Positions 43,340-54,165 are shown, numbered from the stretch's first letter. The stretch is 64,000 nucleotides of DNA from Microvelia longipes (GCA_018340805.1 JACMZG010001870.1:49661115-49725114); one strand, 5' to 3'. Translations and numbers: made by a program. The notes: generated by a model from the sequence alone, not told the origin.

Positions 43340-44075
43340 CTCTTCACAGATCTCTCCTTAAAACTTGAATCCTATGTATTCCTCCAGCAAGTAAAAAGCA
43401 TGGTATCTCAAAATATTTACAATGGCACTTTTGAAACTTTTGAGTTCTAGATCCTGAAGACTTTTGGGTAGATGATTAAACAGCTTTGCACACCGAAAGT
43501 TAATGCTGTTTTGGGATCTAGTAACTCTGCACTGCTGCACATACAGGTTGTGCTTGCTTCTTGTATCATGCTGGTGCACTGTAGCTGCAGTCTTGAAGAG
43601 GCTCATGTTGTTCTTCACATGAAGGAGACAATGGAGTACGTAGAGGCACCGTCAGTAATCTATGCTTTATGAAATGTTCCTTGCAGTCCTGCCTATAACT
43701 TAGTCCAAACATGGCTCTAATGGCTTTCCTCTGCACACTGAATACGGCGTCTACGTGGGCCGAGTGACCCAGTGTAGAATAGCATAGTTTAACCTGCTGT
43801 AGAATACTGCATAGTATACCTGTACACATAAGTCTGTTGATATCTGTGATGATAGAGTAAACAATAGGAATACCTGACTAGATAGTCTTTAGCTAATGAA
43901 GGCAGTGCTCTTTCCAAGTGAGTTTGGGGTCAATGAAGACACCTAAGAACTTAGTACTTGACGGATTATTAAACATTTCTGTGTCTCTTAAAGAAAAAAC
44001 CAGTAGTTGTCGTTTTGGATTCATTTAATGCCAGCTTATTTGCGTAAATCCATTCCTAGGATATCCTAAGAAAAT
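43340..44075 (-). pseudogene. LINE reverse-transcriptase C-terminal fragment (Jockey/CR1-like)
   Basis: Conceptual translation on the minus strand gives the late RT region in broken frames: WIYANKLALNESKT, KFLGVFIDPKLTWKEH, 'DAVFSVQRKAIRAMFGLSYRQDCKEHF', 'VHQHDTRSKHNLYVQQCRVT' and a terminal 'HAFYLLEEY'. These are the conserved blocks after the catalytic domain in Jockey/CR1-type non-LTR retrotransposons. Stops lie between the first blocks, and a one-base frameshift near 43650 separates the 'LLTVPL' and 'YVLHCLLHVKNNMSLF' segments. The endonuclease and catalytic FADD-type motif are absent. Confidence 0.8.
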
Positions 44076-44197
44076 TAGCGAAAAAGTCCGAAAGACGTTG
44101 CCTACTTGGTAGGTAATCTCAATCACATACCAGATAGAGTCTGGATACAAAGCCTAAGTAGAGTGTATCTATCACTAGTCCTTATTGTTTTTAAGCA

Positions 44198-44225
44198 CTG
44201 ATGATGATCGTTTAGGTTAAAAGCC
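44198..44225 (+). ncRNA. Degenerate hammerhead-like core
   Basis: CTGATGA followed by TGATCG/TTTAGGTTA and AAAAGCCGGTTTT. It resembles the core and stem III of hammerhead ribozymes in Penelope-like elements, but the invariant GAAA is changed. Confidence 0.3.
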
Positions 44226-45250
44226 GGTTTTGTTAAATTAATAATCTTAGAGGAATCGTTCTTAGTTCTGATTATTAATTTTGCTCTCTTTATACCCGTT
44301 ATAACTGTTGTGAATCATCAGGTGTCATTTTTAACACCTGTTATAAGATTGCAAAGTTTGCTCTCAGAGATACACTGAATAAGAAAACAACTATCATCAA
44401 TTATCGATCCTCTGTTTCGTGAGCTCTATCATTGCTCCGTTTTGTGACCACATATCAGTGTTAAAGTCTTTCACACTTTGCCAAAGAAGGATAAGATTGA
44501 TTTTGTTCACTAAAATTATTTTAATTTGCCATTCTAACTTCTTTCAACTCATCCCAACTTCAAAAAACTTGTAAAATGTGAAACTTTTCAAAAAAGGTTC
44601 CCCTCTAAATCAAAGTGACTTAAAACTTTGTAAGTTGATACTTGGGTAACATACTTTGTTCTCTTCTATTCCACAAAGTTTAACTTGATTGTATAATTAC
44701 AAGATCATTTTTCCACTTTGCTCGCATGAAAATTACATTTTTCCCCTGAAATAAAATCTCTAGTGAAAAATAAAGGAAAATCTCGAGGGTTAATTCACAA
44801 GGAAATTCACTGGAAACGGATTTTAATTAAAATGGAACAATTTAAAAACAACACTTATGGTTGGAAAATTCGGGGTTTCTTGATACCAGAGTTTTTATGA
44901 TGATTAAATTAACTTTTTTTTAAGAGAAAACTTTCTTACTTAGATCTAGACTTGAGATTACATTTATGGATATTTTTCTTTAAAGCATCTTAAGGGTAAA
45001 TCGGAGAGAGATATATTTTACTGTTATTGTTCTAGCTTATACCCTATTAACAAGAGATAGCAGCACTGAATCTATTATTTCTTTATTTGCATGAAGTGAC
45101 GAGTTTATAATCTCTGTCATAACTACAATTTATCTGTCATGGGAGCGAGGAATGCTATAATTTCTTAAAGCAATAAGTTTGTTCACGAGGCGAAGCGGAG
45201 AGATTTATTATAAAACTTCCGAGGTGAAACCGAGATAGGTACTAATAGTA
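44226..45250. other. Unassigned AT-rich DNA
   Basis: No coding block. 45180-45235 contains GAGGCGAAGCGGAGAG and GAGGTGAAACCGAG, loosely like R1 3' ends. Confidence 0.4.
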
Positions 45251-45302
45251 GGAAACGAAGAAAAGAGTCTCTCCACAAAAACAATAGTTTATTGGCAAAG
45301 GG

Positions 45303-45331
45303 CTTTCAACCTAACATGAGATCATCATCAG
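45303..45331 (-). ncRNA. Hammerhead-like ribozyme core, left arm
   Basis: CTGATGA, stem II GATCT/AGGTT (with wobble pairs), loop CATGTT, then GAAA. Stem I and the cleavage site are not demonstrated. Confidence 0.45.
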
Positions 45332-45500
45332 TGCCATGAAGATAAAGATGAAAGTTACAAATACATAAAACTGTTTTCTTTTCCAAAATGGTAACAGCTC
45401 GGTGAGTCGAGTAAGACTCACCGAGCTGTTAGCATCTCAGAAAATAAGTTTAAGAAAATAGTTTAATGTATTTATAACTTTCATCTTTATCTTCATGACA

Positions 45501-45528
45501 CTGATGATGACCTCATGTTAGGTTGAAA
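45501..45528 (+). ncRNA. Hammerhead-like ribozyme core, right arm
   Basis: CTGATGA, stem II GACCT/AGGTT, loop CATGTT, GAAA. Compensating or wobble-preserving differences exist relative to the other copies. Confidence 0.48.
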
Positions 45529-45581
45529 GAGCTTTGCCAATTAACTATAGCTTTTGTGGAGAGACTCTTTTCTTCGTTTCC

Positions 45582-46397
45582 TAGTATGAATAACTTCACT
45601 TCTGCTCAATCTCATAAAAGGTAATTATAGTGTTGAATAATGACACTTAACTTCTTAGGTAAATGCCAGATTTTATTTTAAGACGTAAATATAAATACAT
45701 ATATTAATTAATAATATATCCTTATTTTTTTATATTATTGTTGCATTTTGTTTTTGATTATTATTATTATTAGGGCTCTCTTATAAAATCTTTAGGTAAT
45801 ATTTTAATAGTACTTATAATTCAACTTTTTGAGACATTAATATTCCATGCTTGCGTTGAATGTGAAGAATCGAAATGAATTCAATACATTTCGAAATATT
45901 CACTTAATGAAGTACAAATCAGGTGTATTTAATTTGGGCCCCCCGGCCCGCAATCTGTTTAGTTTTATATTTAATGAAGCCGGAAAATGTTTATCCCTCA
46001 TTGTCCCAGAGTTTCCCGGTGTCCGTCAAATCCCAAGTGTCCCTACATGCTACTAAGCCCTTTTTTGCTTTTGGGAAAAATCACCCTTTTATTTCTTACC
46101 AAGGATATTGAGTTCATAGGATGATAAATATGTCACGTGAGCTTCAGAATGTCACGTGACTCTAAATGTCAACTATAAATCTTGGACTATCTAATTCCTA
46201 TCACCACAAGTGAGGTGATATTTACTGTCTGTAAGTTTAAATGTTCATATGTAAGTTTAAAAGTTTATTGTTCATAACATTTAAATTTATATTATCCATA
46301 ACAACAGTCAAAATTTTCATTTTTTCCTTTAACAAATTTTTAATGATAAAAAGGCATTTCTTCTTAATGAAAATTTTCAAAGAGGGATTTATCAATT
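45582..46397. other. Unassigned DNA
   Basis: 45935-46060 is a GC-richer patch ('gggccccccggcccg', 'gtcccagagtttcccggtgtcc') of unknown origin. Two CACGTG sites lie at 46132-46160. Confidence 0.4.
46132..46160. promoter_or_regulatory. Pair of CACGTG E-box palindromes
   Basis: GTCACGTGA at 46132-46140 and GTCACGTGAC at 46151-46160, 19 bp apart. This is the binding sequence of bHLH-zip factors (USF/MITF/TFE type). No adjacent gene is known, so function is open. Confidence 0.3.
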
Positions 46398-46470
46398 TTA
46401 CTTTTCTTTATTTACAGTTGTAGGTATAAAGAAAGTATTGTTTTTATTCTAAAATACAAATCTGAGATTT
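46398..46470 (+). repeat. Repeat R1, 5'-end fragment (diverged)
   Basis: 'tttacttttctttatttacagttgtaggtataaagaaagtattg' followed by 'aaatctgagattt'. Strongly diverged. Confidence 0.5.
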
Positions 46471-46514
46471 CACCATATTTATCTGTTAAAATTTTATTCT
46501 GTCCCTTACTCTTG

Positions 46515-46615
46515 AAGAAGGTTTCAATGAGGTTACACAGAGCTCCTGAGAGCCGCAAAAAGATGTTTCAGGCCTTTCAGTGTATTGAGATAGGCTATGT
46601 TCCCTCTATTATATA
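46515..46615 (+). repeat. Dispersed repeat shared with 27113-27216
   Basis: Second copy of the ~100-bp repeat; see the shared 'tttcaatgaggttacacagagc' block. Confidence 0.8.
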
Positions 46616-47547
46616 TCTTTATACTTCTAAGGTATATAAATATAATGCAAGGTGAAGTTAATATGATGCCAACAGAAGCTTTGTTTCGGTTTCGACACTT
46701 CGTTGGGTTTTCTTGAATGTTTAGGTTGTATTTTAATTCCGTTTACTTTTACAGTTTGAGTGATTTTTTTGTGTTTTCTATTTTAATTAATTATATTTAA
46801 TTTAACATTTAATTACAATTATATAAATTACATAAAAAAATGTCAAAGGAATAACAAAATAGAAACCAAAATGAGACGCAAAATTAAATAATAGTAACAT
46901 TTAATTTAAAATATTTTTTTGTTTTTCACTTTTGTACTTTTAGACAAATAACTGGTGTATGAGTTTGTAAACCATTGTGGGAGGCAAAGCTCAAGATAAT
47001 CTAATGGAGGGGAAATGGGAGGGGGCAAAAGGGATTTAATAAACTCCTTGTTATAAAGCATAAGGGGAAGAGAGGGGGTAATTAATTAAATCCAAAACGC
47101 GATGAAACAGAATGAAAAACAAAAACCCCCGTACAACTTTTACTTTAAGTAGTTGAAACTGGAAAACGGCCTCACCCTCCCATCCAGATGAAAATCTCTA
47201 GGAAATATGTTTTCAGTTTTCCTGCACCAGACATGTTTGTTATTATTTTTCCTAATGTTTAATTACCTAAATGCTGGAAGCAACTGTTAAGTTTATAACT
47301 TGTTTTATAAGTCGGATATTTGTTGTACTTTGTGTTCAGAAGGGATTTATTTAGGTTATAGACCTAAGCTTTCATAGCTTGTAAGTAATAGAAAGTAATA
47401 TAGATAACTTGAATAAAGTGAATAGAAAGTAACATAGAGGGAGGTATGAGAACACCATGCTCTATCATCTAGAAATTAATTTGACCATCCTATACTTGGC
47501 CTCTCCTAACTAGGCTTCTCATATATGAATATGTTTATAGTGATAGT
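46616..47547. other. Unassigned AT-rich DNA
   Basis: Purine-rich stretch 47005-47080 (GGAGGGG, 'gaagagagggggt'). No coding block or repeat recognised. Confidence 0.4.
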
Positions 47548-47926
47548 GATAGTTATTAGGGAGAGGTGATAGATCACCCAGCAAGTAGGCCATGTTGGGC
47601 CTTTTTCTCAGAGAGAAGATAGTATTCTACCTTATTATTCCTAGTGCAGGCATTTTGCATCTAATCCACAGAAGAGACGTGACTTTTTAAGTTTCTATTG
47701 CTTTCACTAGAAACAGCCCAGGTTCATTTAAGGTTAGGGATCTTTTAAGAGTACCTGACATCGCACAGGCTCAGAACCACTGGCTTAATGTCCCTTTCGA
47801 AGGAGGGCACGTGAAAGAATTTCAATCCCTCTCATTAAAATTCTAGAGGCTCCGACTGGAATCGAACCCGGACTGTCTGGGTGGCAGGCGCACGTGCTAA
47901 CCAATACACCACCGGTACCCCCAAAT
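47548..47926 (-). mobile_element. tRNA-Gly-derived SINE, family S1 (best copy)
   Basis: On the minus strand the head reads GGTGTATTGGTTAGCACG (A box, 47893-47910), CGCCTGCCACCC (tRNA-Gly GCC anticodon-arm sequence) and GGTTCGATTCC (B box, 47858-47868). The body continues 'ggagcctctagaattttaatgagaggg', 'cgtgccctcc', 'gagcctgtgcgatgtcagg' and a structured tail ending 'gggtgatctatcacctctccc' and (TATCAC)n. The length of about 380 bp and tRNA head identify a SINE; no protein is encoded. Confidence 0.85.
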
Positions 47927-48881
47927 AATATATGTCTAAATAATACGTAAAGTTGTTATACTAGATAATAAATAATTTTATTATATTTTATTTAATTATA
48001 ATAAAGCGGTGGGTTTGCTGATCAAAATTTTGCTGTAAATTTAATGTAATACAAATTATATAAAAAAATATTTATTTCAGCGAATGTGCGCATTCGCTCA
48101 TAAATCGACAAATGCACATGTCACATCCTGTTGTTGGATAAAATAGTTACTCATGTGTACCAAATTTCAACTTTCTAGCTATCGTAGTTTCGGAGATGTG
48201 AAATCGGACAGACAGACGCTCGACAGAAAGTATAAGGGGTTCAAAGATTATCTTCGAAGCCCTAATAAATAAATAATGTAGGGTAATAAAATAATAATAA
48301 GAATAAATAATAATAACCTGTCCTATTTGTAAATCTAGCAAATATGCTATGAACATTTTGAAAAAAAGGACAACAATAATAAATAAATCAATAAAATATA
48401 TCCAATAAAATTTTCTCCAAAATTAATTTTTTATGCATAAAAAGACAGAGTATAACCCGTAAGAAATTAATCAAACAATTCTTACTGTTTTGCAGAGAGA
48501 AACAATACTCACCTGAAACACACAAATTAATTAATTAATATCGTATGATAATGACATGTATTAATAATTATTATTATTAATTATAACAAAGATTCACACA
48601 TAGCATTCGTTGAGATAATTTAAGGTAAAAAGTGTTCAGCAAACAAACATTAGAAAAAATATTTCTTTCTAATTAAAGAGATATTTTTTAATTAATAGTT
48701 AATTTTATTATTTAAATTTATTAACTATTTAATTAATATTATTATTTTTGAACTTTATGATTATTTTTGAAAAAACTTGCTAATGGTACAGGCGTCATTT
48801 CAATTATTCTTTAATATCTTGACTAGAATACTTATATCTAATTTGCAATATATTTCTATGTAAATAATGCACTATTATAGT
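47927..48881. other. Unassigned AT-rich DNA
   Basis: 48155-48235 ('gtaccaaatttcaactttctagc...cggacagacagacgc') is of the kind seen inside insect DNA-transposon repeats. 48481-48540 is a small repeat shared with 10368-10433. No gene. Confidence 0.45.
48481..48540. repeat. Small repeat shared with 10368-10433, carries a minus-strand donor-like site
   Basis: 'cttactgttttgc' ... 'aatactcacctgaaacacac' ... 'aaattaattaattaat'. The complement reads TTTCAG|GTGAGT, a consensus 5' splice site conserved in both copies. Confidence 0.6.
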
Positions 48882-49839
48882 ACGACACACGGCTAAAATC
48901 AATTGACAGCGCGCCAAAAATCTGTGAGGGAAAGAATTCAATTGGTTCAGACCGACCCCGCTCTTTCCCCCTCCACCTCATGCCAACCTCGGTATAAAAA
49001 AATACCTTTTTCGTAAATAAAATCATAAAAAGGCAACACTGGTTGTAATTATTTGTAACCTCGCGTCGCTTTTATTTCCCTCATTGTGCATATTGATCTG
49101 TTTGATTTCGTTTCGTTTCATTCCAATCTGTTCAATTCATCCAATTATTGCGAAGTTGAAATATGATCTGAGTCATCTGAGTGCCTATATTTGACGCTTG
49201 GACATTGACGTATTCTTCAAGCAATTCTTGCTACTTGAGTACAGCGCAGGTTCTGTGCTCTGTCAACCAAAAGAAAGCATTTTTTTGAAAATGCCATGTC
49301 TTTCAATAAATGACAGTCTTGACTTTTTTAAGTCTTGAATGCATATTGTGTCATAATATTTTTATAATATGAAACAATACGCATTTAATTATACAAACTT
49401 GACACAAAAAAGCAGTTTGTTTTGGAAAAAGTAGTTATAGCTGACAATTTATTTAAATCGTCAAACTTTTATCAAAGAACTATTATGATCCATTGCATTA
49501 CGTAATTAACAACTTTAACTCCACTTTCATACTTTTCATACTTCCCGAACAAATTTAAAGCAACACTTAGTTGGTAAATTTATAAGATACAACAATATTC
49601 CTTCTTAAAATGTTAATAAATAATTTTTAAAAATAAAAAAATACGATATCAAATAAAAACAAATAATAAAATTCAAAACATAACCTGACTTTCAGTGTTG
49701 CCAGAGTAGGGATTTTTTTGTTACATAAAAGAAGGGATTTTTTTTGTTACATAAAAGAAGGGATTTTTTTTGTTAAAGAAAGAGGGTTGAAAGCATTGAG
49801 ATTTTGGCGGGCTGTCAATTGATTTTAGCCGTGTGTCGT
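48882..49839. mobile_element. MITE family M1, long copy (958 bp)
   Basis: Ends ACGACACACGGCTAAAATCA and its inverse match the short copies at 27356 and 62835. Flanks ATTATAGT/ATTATAAT suggest an 8-bp duplication with one change. The interior is longer than in the MITEs, with a 'cggtataaaaaaatacc' TATA-like site and three tandem 'gggattttttttgttacataaaagaa' units near the right end. It may be closer to the parental element, but no transposase ORF is visible. Confidence 0.75.
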
Positions 49840-50860
49840 ATTATAATGTATGGTTTTTCTAATTTAAAGTTTTATTTTTTATAAGCTCTTGACCACCCCG
49901 TAGTGGGCGAAATATTACTATATTGAATAAATAATAAATTAATGGAATCTCTTTCGTGTAAATACTTACAACATTAGAATCTAATATAGAACCAACCAAA
50001 ACCAGGAACCGCATTTTTATTTCATATTTTCTGTTACAATATAATATTTTATCTGTTGTAGAAAATATATTTTTTTAATGCGGTCAAACAAATGTAAATG
50101 AAAATTGCTTTTGTTAAAAAAAATAATATATTAAAAGAAAAAGGTAAAAACATAAACTTGTTGCCCTTTGAAAAAAAAAAATGCAAATGGAATTTAACAG
50201 TAATTTTCGACAAAAAATGTCTCAAATTAATTACATTTTTCTCTATCTGGGGTATTTTTTCCCCAAATGTAAACCTTTTATTTCAGAAAAACAAAAAACC
50301 CCTTTTGTTAATTTTTTTTGGGGGAAAAGCACACCTAATGAAAAAACGTGTTAGGGAAGAATGCTGAGAATGTGATGGAAATTTAACATAACAAACAAAA
50401 AAATTGTTCATTATTGTTGCACCATTTTTCCTGGATGTTCTTTAGACCCTCTTTCTTTACTAAGAAGGGGTTTTCATTTCCCCACTTAATGTAGCCAAAT
50501 TGGAATAATGACTATGCAGATTTGTAATGCTCAGACATTGTTTTACTGTGGTATCAAATGAAAAATTAAAATTCTCACTAAGTATGAGGGCGTAATAGTG
50601 AAAAGAATTGTTAAATTCCGGGGATATTATAGAATCTAAAAGGAACATTAGTTCTGGATTATTAGGCAGGCTTTTGTTTACTTATTCTTTAGGAAGGGCT
50701 TACAAAAGAATCAAAATTGCAGTTTTGTAGAAATCTTATAAATGCCAGGCTACAAAAAGCCTCTTAGAGGAAAGCAACAATAGAATTTTTGAAATACAAA
50801 TGTGCCAATGTAAGCTCATCTTTAATGAAAAAAGTCTGCCAAATATAGAACTAAGCACGA
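49840..50860. other. Unassigned AT-rich DNA
   Basis: 49888-49915 holds a CCAC...GTGG hairpin followed by GCGAAAT, resembling structured 3' ends of retroelements. An 89-codon Lys/Phe-rich frame at 50098-50367 is composition-driven. Confidence 0.4.
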
Positions 50861-50915
50861 AAGAATAAAAAGTCACTCCACAGTTAAAGATTTTATTCAA
50901 AGTAAAGCAGAGCGC

Positions 50916-50943
50916 TTTCGACCTAACAAGAGGCCATCATCAG
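50916..50943 (-). ncRNA. Hammerhead-like ribozyme core (best conserved)
   Basis: CTGATGA, stem II GGCCT/AGGTC with loop CTTGTT, then GAAA, then AGC-GCTCT-GCT, which can form a 3-bp stem III followed by a U-H dinucleotide. These are the invariant parts of a type I hammerhead. Stem I pairing with the flanks is not obvious. Confidence 0.5.
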
Positions 50944-51031
50944 TGCTGTTGAGCAGAGATTGAAGTGTAGGAAACAGTATTACTCTTAGAGTTATTACTC
51001 ATTCCTACACTTCAATCTCTGCTCAACGGCA

Positions 51032-51060
51032 CTGATGATGACCTCTTGTCAGGTTCGAAG
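51032..51060 (+). ncRNA. Hammerhead-like core, right arm (decayed)
   Basis: CTGATGA, stem II GACCT/AGGTT, but GAAG replaces GAAA, so it is probably inactive. Confidence 0.4.
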
Positions 51061-51120
51061 CTCTCTGCATTACTTTGAATAAAATCTTTAACTGTGGAGA
51101 GACTTTTTTCAATTACGTTT

Positions 51121-51455
51121 CTTTCGTTCAATTACAATGGTAATTGAACGAATGGTTCATTGATGCACATTCTAAAACATATAGAACTAAGCTTTTTTAC
51201 CACAGTTTTCATAAAAAATTTAATAAAAAGTGGCCTGCATTATAAATTTAAATCTAACTTATAATATCTCTAAATCTAGACTAACCACAAATTATAATGG
51301 TATTGTTGAGCATAAAACACTTCAATGTATCACAAGAAAATATTTGTAGGAAATAATATTTTTCCCAAGAATATATTTGTATAAAACTAAATATCGTCAC
51401 CATTTTTGTTTTGCCCAAAACGTAATAAGCTTCCGTTGCACTCGATTTTTAACAA
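51121..51455. other. Unassigned AT-rich DNA
   Basis: Apart from the small palindrome at 51129-51154 nothing is recognised. Confidence 0.4.
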
Positions 51456-51645
51456 AAGAATGCCATCTCCATACTTTCCTTACTTAAAGAATGCCATCTC
51501 CATACTTTCCTTACTCAAAAGAATGCATCTCCATACTTTCCTTACTCAAAGAATGCCATCTCCATACTTTCCTTACTCAAAAGAATGCCATCTCCATACT
51601 TTCCTTACTCAAAAGAATGCCATCTCCATACTTTCCTAACTCAAA
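51456..51645. repeat. 32-bp minisatellite
   Basis: Six units of AAGAATGCCATCTCCATACT plus 'ttccttactcaa' with 1-2 nt indels. Open frames (SPYFPYSKECH type) arise from the repeat. Confidence 0.95.
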
Positions 51646-53262
51646 TACAAATATATTAGCTGAAAATGCTAAATACATGAATTTATTTGAATGGATCAAT
51701 TACTTTTAATTTTTCCTTGTAGCTGACAACAGTCTTTTTCTAAAAAAAATTGTAAGTTACAGTTCTATAGCTAGAGAAGGAGGTAGGGAGTGCAAATGGA
51801 GAGACATGGAAGTAAATTTTTGATCAACAATTCTATTATTTAACTCTTTCTATTGTTTTATAGACTTTTTTAAGCCCTGGTGCCCCTACAATCAAATTTT
51901 CTCTTTAAATGTTTGTGGGGGGGGGGAGGACTGAATGTATAAAGGATCAGCAAACAATTATATTGGAATCAAACAATAATCCTTTCGACACAGGAAGGAA
52001 GGGAAAGTTAGAAAGGAGAGGGTGTTGCAATGGAGGGGGAATTAATGACAGCAGGTCAAATATTATTTAACTTTTTTTTCAAACATAAATTGAATAAAAC
52101 AAAAACGAATAATAAAAACCATTTTCACAGTCGGGTAGAAATTTGGCGAAAAGTTGCTCGATGTGTCCCACACTCGCACACCACCAACAAGTTTGATTTT
52201 TAATTGAAATTAATTTCTTTTTTCAGCTGTGTTAGGAAAACAAGAAAAATGGGAACGAGGAGAAAAGGGGAGGGGGAAAATCAATCAAATAAAGAGACAA
52301 TATTAATTTTTATTGGTAAAGGGGTCGAAAAAAATTGAGTCGTAAAAATGATGTAAAATGAATTGGGATTGAAATTATTTTGCATCGAGTCTTATAGAAC
52401 CATTTCTTTACTATTTTTATTGTCGTTACCTTACTAGCTTTATATTAGTATTACTATATTATATGCTGCATCAGAAACTTAAGTTGGAAATTTATAGAAA
52501 ATAACAACACAATTCTTGCCTACATGCTAAGGTCGCATCACTCTGGCTAAAATGATGGCTAAAATCAGGAATTAGAGGTTGTTTTAATGGTTTTCTGGAT
52601 TTAGTAGATACGGACTTACTAGTTTGTAATTATTAAGGATGTTTTAAAATAAAATTTTGCAAGCTCCAAAGATTGGTTAGATTTAACATTATAAAAGGAA
52701 CGCTCAGTTTTTGAAATTCGGAATATTAAGTTGGACTCTAAACCATTATTTATTAATATTTTTCAATAAATAAGGCGCGGTCGAATATCCAAGGCCTTCT
52801 AGAATATTGGATCACCAACAACCTTTTTTAATAACCTTTTTTTCAAAATTTTCAGTAATTAGCCGGATTTGTGATAAATGAAGTCCATTTCCGTAATCTG
52901 CACGCTCTTTTGGTTAATCTCAAAGAGTATTTACATTCACTGAACGATTTATTTTTAATCTAACTTGGTACATACATAACTACTGTTAGACGTTAATGTT
53001 ATCTACCTGATTTGTGTTATATTTTAAATGTATTAATGAAAATAAGCACAAATTGTTATTATTTGCAGTCAACAACACCACAACAAAGAGGTAATTCGTA
53101 TGAATGTATATACGTATGCCATCAGTAGCGTTCCCTGGAAGTTTTAAAAAGTTTCTATTTACTTTTAGATTCTGTATTTTTGAATCACAGAACATGCAAG
53201 GGCGAACCGTTTTTGTGAAAAATACATACAGAAAACAATCAGTTTATAATAATTATAAATGT
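51646..53262. other. Unassigned DNA
   Basis: Purine-rich patches (51915-51935, 52010-52045, 52255-52285) and AT-rich sequence. Two overlapping ~65-codon frames on opposite strands at 52986-53298 show no motif. Confidence 0.4.
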
Positions 53263-53447
53263 AGCTGTCATAACCAAGAATTGCCATGGTATTCATAAAT
53301 TTAAATATAAAAATATAATCAGTCATTTTTGGAAAGCTATTGGGGTTAGTTCATGAATTGTCCGCACCGGTCCGCCGCAGCGCTATTTTTAGTAGCTTGC
53401 GATAATGGAATCCAAACTTTTCCTCATTTAAGTTCACCCCCCTGCTC
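53263..53447 (+). repeat. Dispersed repeat shared with 15815-15995
   Basis: Second copy, including 'attggggttagttcatgaattg', 'tccgccgcagcgcta' and 'aacttttcctcatttaagtt'. Confidence 0.8.
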
Positions 53448-53889
53448 TAAAGTTACAATATTTTGTCAACAATATATCAAAATATTATAATAACCCAGTT
53501 TCATTCATTTGAGTAGATTATTTCGAATGCAATTATATATAAAATATAAGAAGTAATATTTATAAAAAACGCTTTGCAAACTCATATTGAGCACTAGATT
53601 ACTAATAAACTAAAAGTTGGTGATAAAAATAAGTTTTATTTTAGTAAAATGAACTTCATTTATTTCACCAAGTCCCGACCTAGGTTCGGACTTGGGTAGT
53701 AATTTTACAAGTGATTGTAGGAGACAAGATTTTGTTTATTAAATAGAAAAATGCTGCCACTGTACAGGTGTGTCCTTGGTAACACTTGTGGATTGGTCAT
53801 TACAAGTTGATTTTTTGAAGTTTTTGTAACTGGAAGCCTTGTGATTTCGTGAAACGGGGCCTAGGCCTAAGTCCGCTTTGGCCTTAAGT

Positions 53890-54165
53890 CTCAGTGTATA
53901 ATAATAATAATAATACCCGTTTAGAGCCTTGCGGCACATCAGGGATAAACCCTGCGGGAACAACTTCGAGTGGTAATAGCAACCGTCACGCTCAAAGTGT
54001 ATTCTAAAGTTGGCGATAATTTATCTAAACTATAATCTTCTATAAACTAAGAGCGTAACCTAGGATGCGAACCCCAGACCTCCGTGAGTGTCAAAGGTCA
54101 GTGTAAATACTAACGCCTTAACAACCTCGGCCACGGAGGTGGCAGTGTATTATAGTAAGTATTAT
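53890..54165 (-). mobile_element. tRNA-derived SINE, family S3 (Ser/Leu-type head)
   Basis: On the minus strand GTGGCCGAGG...TTAAGGCG (A box of class II tRNAs, 54114-54134) and GGTTCGCATCC (B box, 54063-54073) are separated by the extra length expected of a tRNA with a long variable arm. The body runs 'gagcgtgacggttgctatta...cccgcagggtttatccctga' and ends 'ctctaaacgggtatt' with (ATT)n. A second copy of the 3' end is at 56954-56995. Confidence 0.75.

Larger units (their letters stand above)
45251..45581. mobile_element. Palindromic element with hammerhead-like arms (331 bp, 5-bp TSD)
   Basis: Ends GGAAACGAAGAAAAGAGTCT and its exact inverse are flanked by TAGTA on both sides (45246-45250, 45582-45586). 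Arms of about 120 bp are inverted. Each contains, reading outward, CTGATGA, a short GA(C/T)CT...AGGTT hairpin, GAAA and a 'ctttgcc' segment. The centre has a 17-bp perfect hairpin (AACAGCTCGGTGAGTC / its inverse). The hammerhead-like core suggests a relationship to Penelope-like element terminal repeats. No ORF. Confidence 0.65.
50861..51120. mobile_element. Second palindromic element with hammerhead-like arms (about 260 bp)
   Basis: Arms of about 105 bp (50876-50980 and 51000-51105) are inverted around a 27-bp centre. The ends carry AGTC(A/T)CTCCAC like the element at 45251-45581. Each arm has CTGATGA, a stem II hairpin and GAAA/GAAG, then GCGCTCTGC-like stem III sequence, then 'tactttgaataaaatc'. 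A small separate palindrome (CGTTCAATTAC...GTAATTGAACG) follows at 51129-51154. Confidence 0.65.
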
